A stretch of DNA of 64,000 nt, taken from assembly GCF_024169315.1 (NCBI RefSeq), contig NZ_JALJWR010000001.1, positions 5,754,501 to 5,818,500 of the forward strand, written 5' to 3'. Numbering within the stretch: position 1 is the stretch's first letter; each line of letters opens with the position of its first letter. The translations under genes and the position numbers were made by a program. The DNA is from Pseudomonas migulae (lineage in GTDB: Bacteria > Pseudomonadota > Gammaproteobacteria > Pseudomonadales > Pseudomonadaceae). The notes beneath the pieces are model-generated. The model was given only the letters and a program-made list of their open reading frames with translations. It did no database searches and had not been told where the DNA came from. Below, in pieces: positions 8,800 through 18,568 of the stretch.

Positions 8800-9336
8800 A
8801 TGACGATGTCGGCCCGCCTCGCACTCATGTTCTTCGCAGCGCTGCTCAGCGCCTGCGCCAGCCGTACACCGCCGCCTGCGCCAGTGGTTCGCGCGCCGAT
8901 TGTTTTCGGGTCATCACAACCTTTTTCTCCTGAAGCTGAAGACGTGCTGTTTCGCGCGTTGGGCCTGGTTGGCACACCTTATCGCTGGGGCGGCAACACG
9001 CCGGATTCCGGGTTCGATTGCAGCGGCCTGATCGGTTATGTCTACCGTGACGTCACCGGCATCTCGCTGCCGCGCACCACCCGCGAGATGATCAGCATGC
9101 AAGCGGCCAATGTCGGCAAGGAAGGCCTGCAAACCGGCGACCTGATTTTCTTCGCCACCAATGGCGGCTCTCAGGTCAGCCACGCTGGGATCTATGTCGG
9201 CGAAGGTCGCTTCGTCCATGCGCCGGCCACGGGTGGCACGGTGAAGCTCGACAGCTTGTCCAAGGCTTATTGGCAAAAAGCCTACCTCAGCGCCAAGCGC
9301 GTCCTGCAACCTGAGCACCTGGCGCGTAACCCATAG
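8800..9336 (+). CDS. NlpC/P60 family lipoprotein, Spr/MepS-like (copy 2)
   Basis: A 178-residue lipoprotein with lipobox LSAC (Cys19) and a proline-rich linker, then a C40 peptidase domain with FDCSGLIGYVYRD, VSHAGIYVG and FVHAPA, the same catalytic set as the upstream copy. It is a paralogue of the protein at 7951: the motifs align residue by residue through SLPRTTREM. Likely a peptidoglycan endopeptidase of the outer-membrane inner leaflet. An AGGA ten bases before the ATG is the only ribosome-binding candidate; an in-frame ATG at 8806 is possible. Confidence 0.9.
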   Translation: MTMSARLALMFFAALLSACASRTPPPAPVVRAPIVFGSSQPFSPEAEDVLFRALGLVGTPYRWGGNTPDSGFDCSGLIGYVYRDVTGISLPRTTREMISMQAANVGKEGLQTGDLIFFATNGGSQVSHAGIYVGEGRFVHAPATGGTVKLDSLSKAYWQKAYLSAKRVLQPEHLARNP

Positions 9337-9351
9337 AACGCAGAGGTTGTC

Positions 9352-10005
9352 ATGACCGCTCGCACGCTCAATCTCGACGACTCACTGTATCAATACCTGC
9401 TCGACGTTTCCCTGAGGGAAACGCCGCTGCTCAAACGCTTGCGCGATGAAACCCAGGCGTTGCCGATGGCGCGCTGGCAGATAGCGCCGGAGCAGGGTCA
9501 GTTTCTCGCATTACTGGTGAAGCTCACCGGCGCCAGGCGTTTGCTGGAAGTCGGCACCTTTACCGGTTACAGCGCGTTGTGCATGGCGGCGGCGTTGCCG
9601 GAGGACGGCTCGCTGATCTGCTGTGACATTCCTGGTGACTACAACGCCACGGCGCGCCGTTACTGGCAGGAAGCAGGACTTGCCGAGCGGATTGACCTGC
9701 GCCTGGCGCCGGCGCTGGAAACCCTGGCTCGGTTGGACCAGCCCGAACCATTCGATTTGATGTTCATTGATGCCGACAAGGCTAACTATCCCGCCTACCT
9801 GGAGCACGCGCTGCGTCTGCTGCGCGTCGGTGGCCTGGCGGTGTTCGACAACACGCTGTGGAGCGGGCGGGTGCTTGAGCGCAATCCCGAGAGTGAAGAC
9901 ACCCGAGCCATCCAGGCGCTGAATCTCGCCTTGAAGGATGACTCGCGTGTGGATCTGTCGCTGTTGCCGTTGGGGGATGGATTGACACTCTGCCGTAAAC
10001 GGTAA
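9352..10005 (+). CDS. Class I SAM-dependent O-methyltransferase (CCoAOMT/COMT-like)
   Basis: A 217-residue cytoplasmic methyltransferase. The SAM-binding motif LLEVGTFTGYSALCMA and the metal/substrate segment FDLMFIDADKANYPAYLEHA followed by GGLAVFDNTLWSGRV are typical of the cation-dependent catechol / caffeoyl-CoA O-methyltransferase family. Substrate unknown. AGAGG lies five bases before the ATG; the gene starts 15 bases after the second NlpC gene, so the two are probably co-transcribed. A REPIN follows the stop. Confidence 0.9.
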   Translation: MTARTLNLDDSLYQYLLDVSLRETPLLKRLRDETQALPMARWQIAPEQGQFLALLVKLTGARRLLEVGTFTGYSALCMAAALPEDGSLICCDIPGDYNATARRYWQEAGLAERIDLRLAPALETLARLDQPEPFDLMFIDADKANYPAYLEHALRLLRVGGLAVFDNTLWSGRVLERNPESEDTRAIQALNLALKDDSRVDLSLLPLGDGLTLCRKR

Positions 10006-10015
10006 CGCGGTCCTT

Positions 10016-10105
10016 GAGGGAGCGGGCTTGCCCGCGATAGCGATCTTTCAGTCACATTGATGCTGAATGTACCGACCCTATCGCGGGCAAGCCCGCTCCC
10101 ACAGG
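10016..10105. repeat. REPIN (inverted REP pair)
   Basis: Two REP units facing each other: GGGAGCGGGCTTGCCCGCG at 10018 and its complement ending at about 10100, with roughly 35 bases between. It sits between the convergent O-methyltransferase and sugar dehydrogenase genes, where it could act as a bidirectional 3'-end structure. Confidence 0.9.
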
Positions 10106-10128
10106 ATTATGCATTTCGCGGCAATACG

Positions 10129-11442
10129 TTATTTAGCCGCAGAAACCCGCCACACCTTGTTCCCCACATCATCCGCCACCAGCAAATCACCCTGCTGATC
10201 AATCACCACACCCACCGGCCGGCCCATGGCTTTCTCATCGTCATTGAGGAAACCCGTGAGTACATCCACCGGTTGCCCGGTCGGCTTGCCGGCACTGAAT
10301 GGCACGAAAATCACTTTGTAGCCACTGTGCGGCTTGCGGTTCCATGAGCCGTGCTGGCCGATGAAGGCGCCTTCCTTGAATTGCGCTGGCAGCGTGTTGC
10401 CTTCCGCAAACGTCAGGCCCAGCGACGCGGTGTGCGGGCCGACTGCGTAATCCGGCGCGATGGCCTTGGCCACCAGGTCCGGGTTTTGCGGCTCGACGCG
10501 AATGTCGATGTGCTGGCCGTAGTAGCTGTAAGGCCAGCCGTAGAAACCGCCGTCCTTCACCGAAGTGATGTAGTCCGGCACCAGGTCGCTGCCGATTTCA
10601 TCCCGCTCGTTGACGGCCGTCCACAGCGCACCCCTCCGGGGCTCCCAGGCCAGACCATTTGGATTGCGAATCCCCGAAGCGAAGATCCGGTGATTGCCGG
10701 TGGCGCGATCCACTTCCCAGATCGCCGCGCGACCTTCTTCCTGGTCCATGCCGTTTTCGCCGACGTTGCTGTTGGAGCCCACCGTCACGTACAGCTTGCT
10801 GCCGTCCTTGCTGGCGATGACGTTTTTGGTCCAGTGGTGATTCAGCGTCCCGCCCGGCAGATCAACCACTTTGATCGGCTGCGACTTGATTACCGTGTCG
10901 CCATCCTCATAGCGGAAGCGCAGCAAGCGATCCGTGTCGGCGACATACAGGTCGTTGCCGACCAGCGTCATGCCGAAGGGCGAGTTGAGGTTTTCCAGGA
11001 ACACTGTGCGGGTTTCGGCGATGCCGTCGTGGTCCTTGTCCCGCAACAGCGTGATGCGGTTCGGGCTCGGTACGGCGGCACCGGCGCGGCCCATGACTTT
11101 TTTCATGACCCAGCCTTTGACGCCTTTGCCATCGTCGGGTTTGGGCGGCGCGTTGGTTTCGGCGACGAGCACGTCGCCGTTCGGCAGCACATACAGCCAG
11201 CGCGGGTGATCGAGGCCTTCGGCGAACGCAGCCACCTGAGTGCCCGCTGCGGCGGTGGGTTTGGCACCGTCAGCCCAGCCGATCGCCGGGGCGATGTTCA
11301 CCGTCGGGATCAGGGTTTTGTTCGGTTCTGGCAATTTGGGTGTCGGGCCGGTGCCGTCGGAGACTTGCAGGCTGGAGGTTTCACCGCAGGCGGCGAGCCC
11401 TCCGGCGAGGGCGATGACGAGAACGAGCTGGGGCTTGCGCAT
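10129..11442 (-). CDS. PQQ-dependent sugar (sorbosone/aldose) dehydrogenase, lipoprotein
   Basis: A 437-residue lipoprotein: signal peptide with lipobox LAAC (Cys19), then a six-bladed propeller of the GDH-B / sorbosone dehydrogenase type. Markers are [47 protein letters not shown] and [14 protein letters not shown] followed by [11 protein letters not shown], the usual ligand-bearing loops. Enzymes of this family oxidise aldose sugars in the periplasm with PQQ and pass electrons to the respiratory chain. Substrate is not determinable. Single gene. Confidence 0.85.
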   Translation of the reverse strand: MRKPQLVLVIALAGGLAACGETSSLQVSDGTGPTPKLPEPNKTLIPTVNIAPAIGWADGAKPTAAAGTQVAAFAEGLDHPRWLYVLPNGDVLVAETNAPPKPDDGKGVKGWVMKKVMGRAGAAVPSPNRITLLRDKDHDGIAETRTVFLENLNSPFGMTLVGNDLYVADTDRLLRFRYEDGDTVIKSQPIKVVDLPGGTLNHHWTKNVIASKDGSKLYVTVGSNSNVGENGMDQEEGRAAIWEVDRATGNHRIFASGIRNPNGLAWEPRRGALWTAVNERDEIGSDLVPDYITSVKDGGFYGWPYSYYGQHIDIRVEPQNPDLVAKAIAPDYAVGPHTASLGLTFAEGNTLPAQFKEGAFIGQHGSWNRKPHSGYKVIFVPFSAGKPTGQPVDVLTGFLNDDEKAMGRPVGVVIDQQGDLLVADDVGNKVWRVSAAK

Positions 11443-11509
11443 GCTGATTTCCCTATAAATGCAGTGACCTGATCAATAGAGAAGCGCAAACCCGCGATGG
11501 TTCAACCGG

Positions 11510-12094
11510 TCAGCCCCGGGCTTCCTTGAACAGCACGGCGATGCCGGGGTGATAGTTGCCCGCTTCATTGCGCAACTTGCGGTAGGCGTAGGGGAAATAC
11601 CAGGCGACGGCGCAGGTGTGTTCCTTTTGCAGGTCGTCGACCATGTCCTGGAGTTCTTCCGGGGTAGCTCCGTGCTGGGCTTTTTGCGGTGCAACGAACA
11701 GGCAGCCGAGTTTCAGGTCGCTGGCGTAGCTGATTCGCCTGGCGTCGCTGGTGATATCGGCGAGCGCCTGTGTAAGGTTCAGGCTGTTGACCCGCGGCCA
11801 GCGTTGCGTGGCTTGAAGGTAGGCGCGCTCTTCGCTGGTGGCGATGAACAGGTCGGCGCGGGCGTTGCGTTCGCCTTCCTCGTTCTGTTTACGGGTCGGT
11901 GTGTTTTGCAGCGTGACCATTTCCGCCATCCACGCGGCGGCCGAGAGCAAGCCGAGGTTGGCTTTTTCGTCGTACCAGTAAGGCGTGTCGTTATCGCCGC
12001 GCACGGCGTTGTAGCGGTTGATACAGTCAAACCAGCGTTCCAGCACCGGGCGCAGGAATTCCAGCTTCGGATTGCTGATGATCATGCCTTGCAT
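11510..12094 (-). CDS. Conserved hypothetical protein, function unknown
   Basis: About 194 residues, no signal peptide or membrane segment. I do not recognise a named domain. Composition is that of a soluble globular protein, with Trp/Tyr-rich stretches such as RWFDCINRYNA and NDTPYWYDEKANLG. Start chosen at 12094 (MQGMIISNPKLEF), with a GGGTGAG-like site upstream; a longer frame begins at 12163. It lies divergent from the cobalamin operon, sharing the intergenic region before the riboswitch, but nothing ties it to B12 metabolism. Confidence 0.65.
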   Translation of the reverse strand: MQGMIISNPKLEFLRPVLERWFDCINRYNAVRGDNDTPYWYDEKANLGLLSAAAWMAEMVTLQNTPTRKQNEEGERNARADLFIATSEERAYLQATQRWPRVNSLNLTQALADITSDARRISYASDLKLGCLFVAPQKAQHGATPEELQDMVDDLQKEHTCAVAWYFPYAYRKLRNEAGNYHPGIAVLFKEARG

Positions 12095-12257
12095 GTGGCT
12101 CACCCTTGTTATTGTGTTGTCAGGTTGTGGCGCTTTGATATCACTGCTGAGAGTGTGGCACAAGATTGGCGTCAGATAATTGATCGACGGCAGTTATTCG
12201 CCGGACGGCGTCCCGGCTTTAATTGACGCTCCACCCTCAACCCTCTAACCTTCGCGG

Positions 12258-12472
12258 CTTGTTTCAGGTGCTCTGTGGCCTTGGTCGACAGAGTGAAACA
12301 GGGAAGCCGGTGAGTGCGTTCGTTCACTTCATGAACAATCACGATCCCGGCGCTGCCCCCGCAACGGTAAATGAGTGAAGACTGCGCATTTTTGCCACTG
12401 TGTCGATATCGGCATGGGAAGGCGCGCAGTCAGGCGTAACGCCGCTCATGAGCCCGGAGACCGGCCTGATCC
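12258..12472 (+). ncRNA. Cobalamin riboswitch (AdoCbl aptamer)
   Basis: The conserved blocks occur in order: TTTCAGGTGCTCTG, then GAAACAGGGAAGCCGGTG, then CCGGCGCTGCCCCCGCAACGG, then GCCACTG with GGGAAGGCGC, and finally the B12 box AGCCCGGAGACCGGCCTGAT at 12451-12470. It precedes cobO by about 95 bases. A stem GGCATC/GATGCC (12482-12501) after the aptamer may be part of the expression platform. Ligand binding is expected to switch off the whole cobalamin operon. Confidence 0.95.
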
Positions 12473-12564
12473 ATCCAGCGGCATCACGGTGGGCGATGCC
12501 AGGCTTCTTGCCGTCTATTCTTGTGCCTGCCCGCCGTTATCCAGCCTCAACGGAGAGCTCCCCC

Positions 12565-13176
12565 ATGACTGATACTCCCGATCGTGACGAACGCCACCTG
12601 GCGCGCATGCAGCGCAAAAAAGCCGTGATCGACGAACGCATCGCCAATTCGCCGAATGAGTGCGGCCTGCTGCTGGTGCTGACCGGCAACGGCAAAGGCA
12701 AAAGCAGCTCGGCGTTCGGCATGCTCGCCCGCTCCATGGGCCACGGCATGCAGTGCGGCGTGGTGCAGTTCATCAAGGGCCGCAACAGCACGGGCGAAGA
12801 ACTGTTTTTCCGGCGCTTCCCCGAGCAGGTGCGTTTTCATGTGATGGGCGAGGGCTTTACCTGGGAAACCCAGGACCGCCAGCGTGATATCGCCGCCGCC
12901 GAAGCGGCCTGGGCCGTGTCCCGTGAACTGCTGCGTGATCCATCGATCGGTCTGGTCGTGCTGGATGAACTGAACATCGCCCTCAAGCACGGTTACCTCG
13001 ACCTCGATCAGGTGCTCAGCGACTTGCAGGCGCGGCCGCCGATGCAGCACGTGGTGGTGACCGGTCGCGGCGCCAAGCCGGAAATGATCGAACTGGCCGA
13101 CACCGTCACGGAAATGGGCGTCATCAAGCACGCCTTCCAGGCCGGGATCAAAGCGCAAAAAGGCGTCGAATTGTGA
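12565..13176 (+). CDS. cobO: Cob(I)yrinic acid a,c-diamide adenosyltransferase
   Basis: A 203-residue enzyme of the CobA/CobO/BtuR family that transfers the adenosyl group of ATP to the reduced corrinoid cobalt. The P-loop GNGKGKSS occupies residues 41-48 and the conserved VLDELNIALKHGYLD and VVVTGRGAKPEMIELAD segments follow. The ATG at 12565 has GGAG nine bases upstream. A longer in-frame extension lies inside the riboswitch and is not used. First structural gene of the operon, and its TGA overlaps the GTG of cobB. Confidence 0.97.
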   Translation: MTDTPDRDERHLARMQRKKAVIDERIANSPNECGLLLVLTGNGKGKSSSAFGMLARSMGHGMQCGVVQFIKGRNSTGEELFFRRFPEQVRFHVMGEGFTWETQDRQRDIAAAEAAWAVSRELLRDPSIGLVVLDELNIALKHGYLDLDQVLSDLQARPPMQHVVVTGRGAKPEMIELADTVTEMGVIKHAFQAGIKAQKGVEL

Positions 13177-14573
13177 GTCAACCACGTCATTGCCCGGCGG
13201 TCTTGATTGCCGCGCCGGCCTCCGGTCAGGGCAAGACCACCGTCACCGCCGCGCTGGCCCGTTTGCATCGCAACCAGGGGCGCAAGGTTCGCGTGTTCAA
13301 ATGCGGCCCTGATTTTCTCGACCCGATGATTCTCGAGCGCGCCAGCGGTGCGCCGGTGTATCAACTGGACATGTGGATGGTCGGCGAGCAGGAAAGTCGT
13401 CGACTGTTGTGGGAAGCCGCCGGCGAAGCGGATCTGATTCTGATCGAAGGCGTCATGGGCTTGTTTGACGGTACGCCGTCCAGCGCTGACCTGGCGCGGC
13501 ATTTCGGTGTGCCGGTGCTCGGGGTGATTGACGGCACGGCGATGGCGCAGACCTTTGGTGCGCTGGCGCTGGGGTTGGCTAAGTATCAGCCGGACCTGCC
13601 GTTCGCCGGGGTGCTGGCCAACCGTGTGGGCACCTTGCGTCATGCACAGTTGCTTGAAGGCAGTCTCACTGAAGGCTTGCGCTGGTACGGCGCGTTGTCC
13701 CGGGAAACCGGGATTGAATTGCCGAGTCGGCACCTCGGTCTGGTTCAGGCCAGTGAGCTGAACGATCTCGACGTGCGCCTCGATGCGGCGGCCGAATCAC
13801 TGGCCAACAGTTGTGACGTTGCGCTGCCGCCGCCGGTGGAGTTCGCCGCTCCAGAAGTGATCGCTGCCGAGCCGTTGCTGGCCGGTGTACGGATTGCCGT
13901 GGCCCGTGACGAAGCCTTCGCCTTCACCTACGGCGCGAGCCTGGATTTGCTGCGAGCCATGGGCGCTGAACTGGTGTTTTTCTCGCCAATCCGCGATGCA
14001 CAGTTGCCGGAAACCGACAGCCTCTATCTACCAGGCGGTTACCCGGAATTGCACCATGTGGCGCTGGCACAGAACACCCCGATGCTTGACGCGATTCGCG
14101 CTCACCACGCGGCGGGCAAACCGTTGTTGGCCGAGTGCGGCGGGATGTTGTATTTGCTCGACTCGTTGACCGATGTCGAAGGCACTCGCGCAGAACTGGT
14201 GGGGTTGCTGGCCGGTGACGCGGTGATGCAGAAACGGCTGGCGGCGCTGGCGTTGCAGGCGGTCGACTTGCCGGAAGGTTCGCTGCGCGGGCACACCTAT
14301 CATCATTCGTTGACCAGCACCGAGCTTGAACCGATTGCTCGCGGCCTGAGCCCTAACGGCGGGCGCGGGGCGGAGGCGGTTTATCGTGAGGGGCGGATGA
14401 CGGCTTCCTATGTGCACTTCTATTTCCCGTCGAATCCATCTGCGGTAGCCGCGTTGTTTGCACCGGACCTTGATGCCGCCTTCGCGAGCAAGCCCGCTCC
14501 CACATTAATCAGCGCGTTGCCTGAAGAAACGCGGTCAACTGTGGGAGCGGGCTTGCTCGCGAAGAGGCCATGA
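13173..14573 (+). CDS. cobB: Cobyrinate a,c-diamide synthase, with REPIN-derived C-terminus
   Basis: A 466-residue amidotransferase that amidates the a and c carboxylates of (hydrogeno)cobyrinic acid with glutamine and ATP. The N-terminal ATP-binding motif is APASGQGKTT (about residues 14-23); the C-terminal glutaminase domain has its nucleophile in LAECGGM (Cys322) and a conserved YREGRMTASYVHFYFPSNP near the end. It starts with GTG overlapping the cobO stop (GTGA). The last 30 residues (437-466) are translated from a complete REPIN at 14480-14564 and are not part of the family fold. Its TGA overlaps the bluB ATG. Confidence 0.96.
   Translation: MSQPRHCPAVLIAAPASGQGKTTVTAALARLHRNQGRKVRVFKCGPDFLDPMILERASGAPVYQLDMWMVGEQESRRLLWEAAGEADLILIEGVMGLFDGTPSSADLARHFGVPVLGVIDGTAMAQTFGALALGLAKYQPDLPFAGVLANRVGTLRHAQLLEGSLTEGLRWYGALSRETGIELPSRHLGLVQASELNDLDVRLDAAAESLANSCDVALPPPVEFAAPEVIAAEPLLAGVRIAVARDEAFAFTYGASLDLLRAMGAELVFFSPIRDAQLPETDSLYLPGGYPELHHVALAQNTPMLDAIRAHHAAGKPLLAECGGMLYLLDSLTDVEGTRAELVGLLAGDAVMQKRLAALALQAVDLPEGSLRGHTYHHSLTSTELEPIARGLSPNGGRGAEAVYREGRMTASYVHFYFPSNPSAVAALFAPDLDAAFASKPAPTLISALPEETRSTVGAGLLAKRP
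14480..14564. repeat. REPIN inside the 3' end of cobB
   Basis: Perfect 24-base inverted arms (14480-14503 and 14541-14564) with the core GCGAGCAAGCCCGCTCCCAC and a 37-base spacer. The whole element is in frame with cobB and contains no stop in that frame. Confidence 0.95.
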
Positions 14574-15220
14574 CCGACAACGCCTTCAGTCAGGCCGAAC
14601 GGGAAGCGGTGTATCGCGCGATCGCCGAACGCCGCGACATGCGCCACTTCAGCGGCGGCACCGTCGAACCCGAGTTGCTCCGGCGCCTGCTCGAAGCCGC
14701 GCACCAGGCGCCGAGCGTCGGCCTGATGCAGCCCTGGCGATTCATCCGCATCAGCGATCGCGCCTTGCGCGGCAAGATCCAGTTGTTGGTGGAACAGGAA
14801 CGCATCCGCACCGCCGAAGCCCTCGGCGAACGCACCGACGAATTCATGAAGCTGAAAGTCGAAGGCATCAACGACTGTGCCGAGGTGTTGGTCGCTGCGC
14901 TGATGGACGATCGCGAGCGCCACATCTTCGGCCGCCGCACCTTGCCGGAAATGGACATGGCCTCGCTGTCCTGCGCGATCCAGAACCTGTGGCTGGCGTC
15001 CCGTGCCGAAGGACTGGGCATGGGCTGGGTTTCTTTATTCGAGCCGCAAGCCCTGGCCGACCTGCTGGGTTTGCCCGCCGGGGCCAAGCCTTTGGCGATT
15101 CTTTGCCTCGGGCCGGTCAAGGAATTCTATCCGGCGCCGATGCTGGTACTCGAAGGCTGGGCGCAGGCGCGTCCGCTAAGCGAATTGCTGTATGAGAATT
15201 ATTGGGGAGTGAGTCAATGA
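14570..15220 (+). CDS. bluB: 5,6-dimethylbenzimidazole synthase
   Basis: A 216-residue flavin destructase of the nitroreductase fold, which makes the lower ligand DMB from reduced FMN and oxygen. Seen in the sequence: [39 protein letters not shown] at the N-terminus (FMN-binding pattern) and [12 protein letters not shown] later. The ATG overlaps the cobB stop (ATGA). Its place in a B12 operon, upstream of cobT, separates it from ordinary nitroreductases and indicates aerobic DMB synthesis. Confidence 0.95.
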   Translation: MTDNAFSQAEREAVYRAIAERRDMRHFSGGTVEPELLRRLLEAAHQAPSVGLMQPWRFIRISDRALRGKIQLLVEQERIRTAEALGERTDEFMKLKVEGINDCAEVLVAALMDDRERHIFGRRTLPEMDMASLSCAIQNLWLASRAEGLGMGWVSLFEPQALADLLGLPAGAKPLAILCLGPVKEFYPAPMLVLEGWAQARPLSELLYENYWGVSQ

Positions 15221-16125
15221 GTGTGGCGTTGTTGAGTGTCGCCGCGGTTGCGCTGGATGCGCTGCTGGGTGAACCCAAACGCTGGCATCCGCTGGTGGCG
15301 TTCGGCCGTTTTGCCGACCGCATCGAACAACGTTTCAATGGTGAGGGGCGCGGCTGGCGCAGCCACGGCGTTACCGCCTGGGTGATCGCGGTTGTGCCGC
15401 TGACCTTGCTCGCCACGGCTTTTTCCTGGGCGCCTTATGTCGGTTGGATCGTCGAGATTCTCGCGCTTTATTGCGCGCTTGGCATGCGTAGCCTCGGTGA
15501 ACACGTCACGCCGGTGGCCACGGCGCTGCGCATTGATGATCTGGAGGAAGCGCGCAAGCGCGTCGGTTACCTGGTCAGCCGCCAGACCAGTGAGCTGGAT
15601 AAAACCGAAGTCGCCCGCGCCGCCACCGAATCCGTCCTGGAGAACGGCAGCGACGCGGTGTTTGCCGCGCTGTTCTGGTTTGCAGTGGCGGGCGCGCCCG
15701 GCGTGGTGCTCTACCGATTGAGTAATACGCTGGATGCGATGTGGGGTTATCGCAACGAGCGCTTCGAACGGTTCGGCTGGGCCGCGGCGAAGATCGACGA
15801 CGTGCTCAACTATATTCCTGCGCGACTGGTGGCATTGACCTACGCGCTGCTGGGCAAAACCCGACTCGCCCTGAAATGCTGGCGTAACCAGGGGCCGACC
15901 TGGGACAGCCCGAATGCCGGTCCGGTGATGGCCGCCGGAGCCGGTGCACTGGGTGTCGAGTTGGGCGGGGCGGCAATTTATCACGGTGAACTGCATCAGC
16001 GTCCGCAACTGGGCGAAGGCGCGCCTGCGGACGCCGACTCCATCGACCGAGGCTGGCAATTGGTCCAGCGCGGGGTATGGTTATGGCTGCTGATTCTCTG
16101 CGTGGGGGCTGAATTTTATGCTTGA
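15217..16125 (+). CDS. cbiB: Adenosylcobinamide-phosphate synthase
   Basis: A 302-residue inner-membrane enzyme (called CobD in the P. denitrificans scheme) that joins aminopropanol phosphate to adenosylcobyric acid. Family motifs are [18 protein letters not shown] at the N-terminus, the segment [20 protein letters not shown], and the conserved [23 protein letters not shown] near the C-terminus. Several hydrophobic segments are present. Start at 15217 (MSVALLS) overlaps the bluB stop by ATGA; the longer frame from 15202 is not needed. Confidence 0.95.
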   Translation: MSVALLSVAAVALDALLGEPKRWHPLVAFGRFADRIEQRFNGEGRGWRSHGVTAWVIAVVPLTLLATAFSWAPYVGWIVEILALYCALGMRSLGEHVTPVATALRIDDLEEARKRVGYLVSRQTSELDKTEVARAATESVLENGSDAVFAALFWFAVAGAPGVVLYRLSNTLDAMWGYRNERFERFGWAAAKIDDVLNYIPARLVALTYALLGKTRLALKCWRNQGPTWDSPNAGPVMAAGAGALGVELGGAAIYHGELHQRPQLGEGAPADADSIDRGWQLVQRGVWLWLLILCVGAEFYA

Positions 16126-17110
16126 GCACGGTGGACGGTTGCGCAAGGCGGCGCTCGAATATGGCATCGCCGAAGCCGATTGGCTTGACCTGTCCAGCGG
16201 CCTCGCGCCCTGGCCGTTTCCCGTCCCGGACATTCCGTTGCGCGCCTGGGCGCGATTGCCGGAAACCGATGACGGACTGGAGCAGGCCGCCTGCGAATAC
16301 TACGGTGCCGCGCAGGTGTTGCCGGTGGCCGGTTCGCAAATGGCGATCCAGTTGCTGCCGCGTTTGCGCCGGGTCGGCAAGGTCGGCGTGCTGTCGCCGT
16401 GTTACGCCGAGCACGCCGAAGCCTGGCGCCGCAGCGGCTACATCGTGCGTGAAGTGCTGGAGCAGGAGGTCGACTTCTTTCTCGACAGTCTCGACGTGCT
16501 GGTGGTGGTCAACCCGAACAATCCCACGGGTTTGAGCCTGACCCCGAGCCGTCTGCTCGACTGGCATTCCAGACTGGCCCAACGCGGTGGCTGGCTGGTG
16601 GTGGACGAAGCGTTCATGGACAACACACCACACCTGAGCCTGGCGCCGTGTGCCCATCAGGTCGGCTTGGTCGTGCTGCGCTCGTTCGGCAAGTTTTTTG
16701 GTCTGGCCGGTGTCCGGCTGGGGTTCGTGCTGGCGGAGCGCAAGCTGCTCAAACTGCTCGCCGAACAAGTCGGCCCCTGGGCCGTCAGCGGACCGACTCG
16801 CGTGTTGGGGCAAGCCTGTTTGCAGGATACCGAAGGACATGCCAGACAGCGTGTGCGCGCTGAAGAGGCCAGCGAGCGGTTGGCTGCGCTGCTGGAAAAG
16901 CATGGTTACAAACCTCAGGGCGGTTGCGCCCTGTTTCAGTGGCTGACCACCGAACGCGCCGAAGCACTGCATGATTTCATGGCCCGCCACGGCATTCTGC
17001 TGCGGTTGTTCACCCACAACAGCAGCCTGCGTTTCGGCCTGCCCGGCGAAGAAGCCGACTGGGCCCGACTCGATCAAGCGTTCGACGCCTATGCCAAGGA
17101 AACCCGATGA
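16118..17110 (+). CDS. cobD: Threonine-phosphate decarboxylase
   Basis: A 330-residue PLP enzyme (CobC in the P. denitrificans scheme) that decarboxylates L-threonine-O-3-phosphate to (R)-1-amino-2-propanol phosphate, the substrate of CbiB just upstream. Fold type I aminotransferase features are visible: [13 protein letters not shown], the aspartate in LVVDEAFMD, the PLP lysine in [16 protein letters not shown], and an arginine in SLRFGLPG. It overlaps cbiB by eight bases and cobQ by four. Confidence 0.94.
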   Translation: MLEHGGRLRKAALEYGIAEADWLDLSSGLAPWPFPVPDIPLRAWARLPETDDGLEQAACEYYGAAQVLPVAGSQMAIQLLPRLRRVGKVGVLSPCYAEHAEAWRRSGYIVREVLEQEVDFFLDSLDVLVVVNPNNPTGLSLTPSRLLDWHSRLAQRGGWLVVDEAFMDNTPHLSLAPCAHQVGLVVLRSFGKFFGLAGVRLGFVLAERKLLKLLAEQVGPWAVSGPTRVLGQACLQDTEGHARQRVRAEEASERLAALLEKHGYKPQGGCALFQWLTTERAEALHDFMARHGILLRLFTHNSSLRFGLPGEEADWARLDQAFDAYAKETR

Positions 17111-18558
17111 CAACGTTGATGGTGCAGGGCACGACCTCGGACGCCGGTAAAAGCACGCTGGTGACGGCGTTGTGTCGCTGGGTCACGCGCCAGGGCGTAG
17201 GCGTCGTGCCGTTCAAGCCGCAGAACATGGCACTCAACAGTGCCGTGACCGCTGACGGTGGCGAGATCGGTCGCGCGCAAGCGGTGCAGGCTCAGGCCGC
17301 TCATCTCGAACCGCACACCGACATGAACCCGGTGCTGCTCAAACCCAACAGCGACACCGGCGCGCAAGTGATCATTCATGGTCGCGCCGTCACGACGATG
17401 AACGCGGTCGCGTATCACGACTACAAAGCCATCGCCATGCAAGCGGTGCTCGCTTCCCATGAACGGCTGAGCGCGGCGTATCCGGTGGTCATGGTCGAAG
17501 GCGCAGGCTCGCCGGCCGAGATCAATCTGCGTGCCGGCGACATCGCCAACATGGGTTTCGCCGAGGCGGTGGATTGCCCGGTACTGCTGATCGCCGACAT
17601 CAATCGCGGCGGCGTTTTCGCCCATCTGGTGGGCACGCTGGAGTTGCTTTCTCCCTCCGAGCAGGCGCGGATCAAAGGCTTCATCATCAACCGTTTTCGC
17701 GGCGACATTGCCTTGCTGCAACCGGGCCTCGACTGGCTGGAAGCGCGCACCGGCAAACCGGTGATCGGCGTGCTGCCGTATGTGATGGACCTGCATCTGG
17801 AGGCCGAGGACGGTATCGATCAGCGCCAGACCGACAAGGCCGATCAGGTGCTGAAGGTCGTTGTGCCGGTGTTGCCGCGCATCAGCAACCACACCGATTT
17901 CGATCCGCTGCGCCTGCATCCGCAAGTGGACCTGCAATTCATCGGCCCCGGCCAGGCGATTCCACCCGCTGACCTGATCATTCTTCCCGGCTCGAAAAGC
18001 GTACGCAGCGACCTCGCGTATTTGCGCGCCAATGGCTGGGACACCGCCATCGCACGGCATTTGCGCTATGGCGGAAAGGTGTTGGGGATTTGCGGCGGCC
18101 TGCAAATGCTCGGTGAGCAGGTGCACGACCCGTTGGGCCTTGAAGGTGCGCCGGGCTCCAGCGCTGGTCTGGGTTTGCTGGCGTTCGAAACGCAGCTCGA
18201 AGAAGAGAAGCAACTGCGCAATGTGCGCGGGCGCCTGGCGCTGGAGAATGCTGAAGTCAGCGGCTATGAAATTCACGCCGGCGTGACTACCGGAGCGGCG
18301 CTGGAAAACGCCGCCGTGCAGTTGGACGACGGTCGTTGCGACGGCGCGCAAAGTGGCGACGGGCAGATTTTCGGCACTTATCTGCATGGCCTGTTCGAAT
18401 CGCCAGCGGCGTGCAGTGCGCTGTTGCGGTGGGCGGGTTTGCAGGATGTGCAGGACGTGGATTACCACGGGTTGCGCGAGCGTGATATCGAGCGGTTGGC
18501 GGATCTGGTGGAGAAGCATCTGGATACCCGGTTGTTGCGTGAGCTCTGCGGGATTTGA
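17107..18558 (+). CDS. cobQ: Cobyric acid synthase
   Basis: A 483-residue glutamine amidotransferase that adds the b, d, e and g amides to adenosylcobyrinic a,c-diamide. The N-terminal ATP domain starts [20 protein letters not shown] and contains [14 protein letters not shown]; the glutaminase domain has its Cys in [14 protein letters not shown] and the His in [10 protein letters not shown]. Length matches the family. Four-base overlap with cobD upstream; a REPIN lies between it and cobU. Confidence 0.97.
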   Translation: MTTLMVQGTTSDAGKSTLVTALCRWVTRQGVGVVPFKPQNMALNSAVTADGGEIGRAQAVQAQAAHLEPHTDMNPVLLKPNSDTGAQVIIHGRAVTTMNAVAYHDYKAIAMQAVLASHERLSAAYPVVMVEGAGSPAEINLRAGDIANMGFAEAVDCPVLLIADINRGGVFAHLVGTLELLSPSEQARIKGFIINRFRGDIALLQPGLDWLEARTGKPVIGVLPYVMDLHLEAEDGIDQRQTDKADQVLKVVVPVLPRISNHTDFDPLRLHPQVDLQFIGPGQAIPPADLIILPGSKSVRSDLAYLRANGWDTAIARHLRYGGKVLGICGGLQMLGEQVHDPLGLEGAPGSSAGLGLLAFETQLEEEKQLRNVRGRLALENAEVSGYEIHAGVTTGAALENAAVQLDDGRCDGAQSGDGQIFGTYLHGLFESPAACSALLRWAGLQDVQDVDYHGLRERDIERLADLVEKHLDTRLLRELCGI

Positions 18559-18568
18559 GGCGACTGTA

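Noticed and set aside
12400-12564. N-terminal extension of cobO through the riboswitch
   Set aside because: It runs through the B12 box and adds residues foreign to the family; the start at 12565 has a suitable ribosome-binding site.
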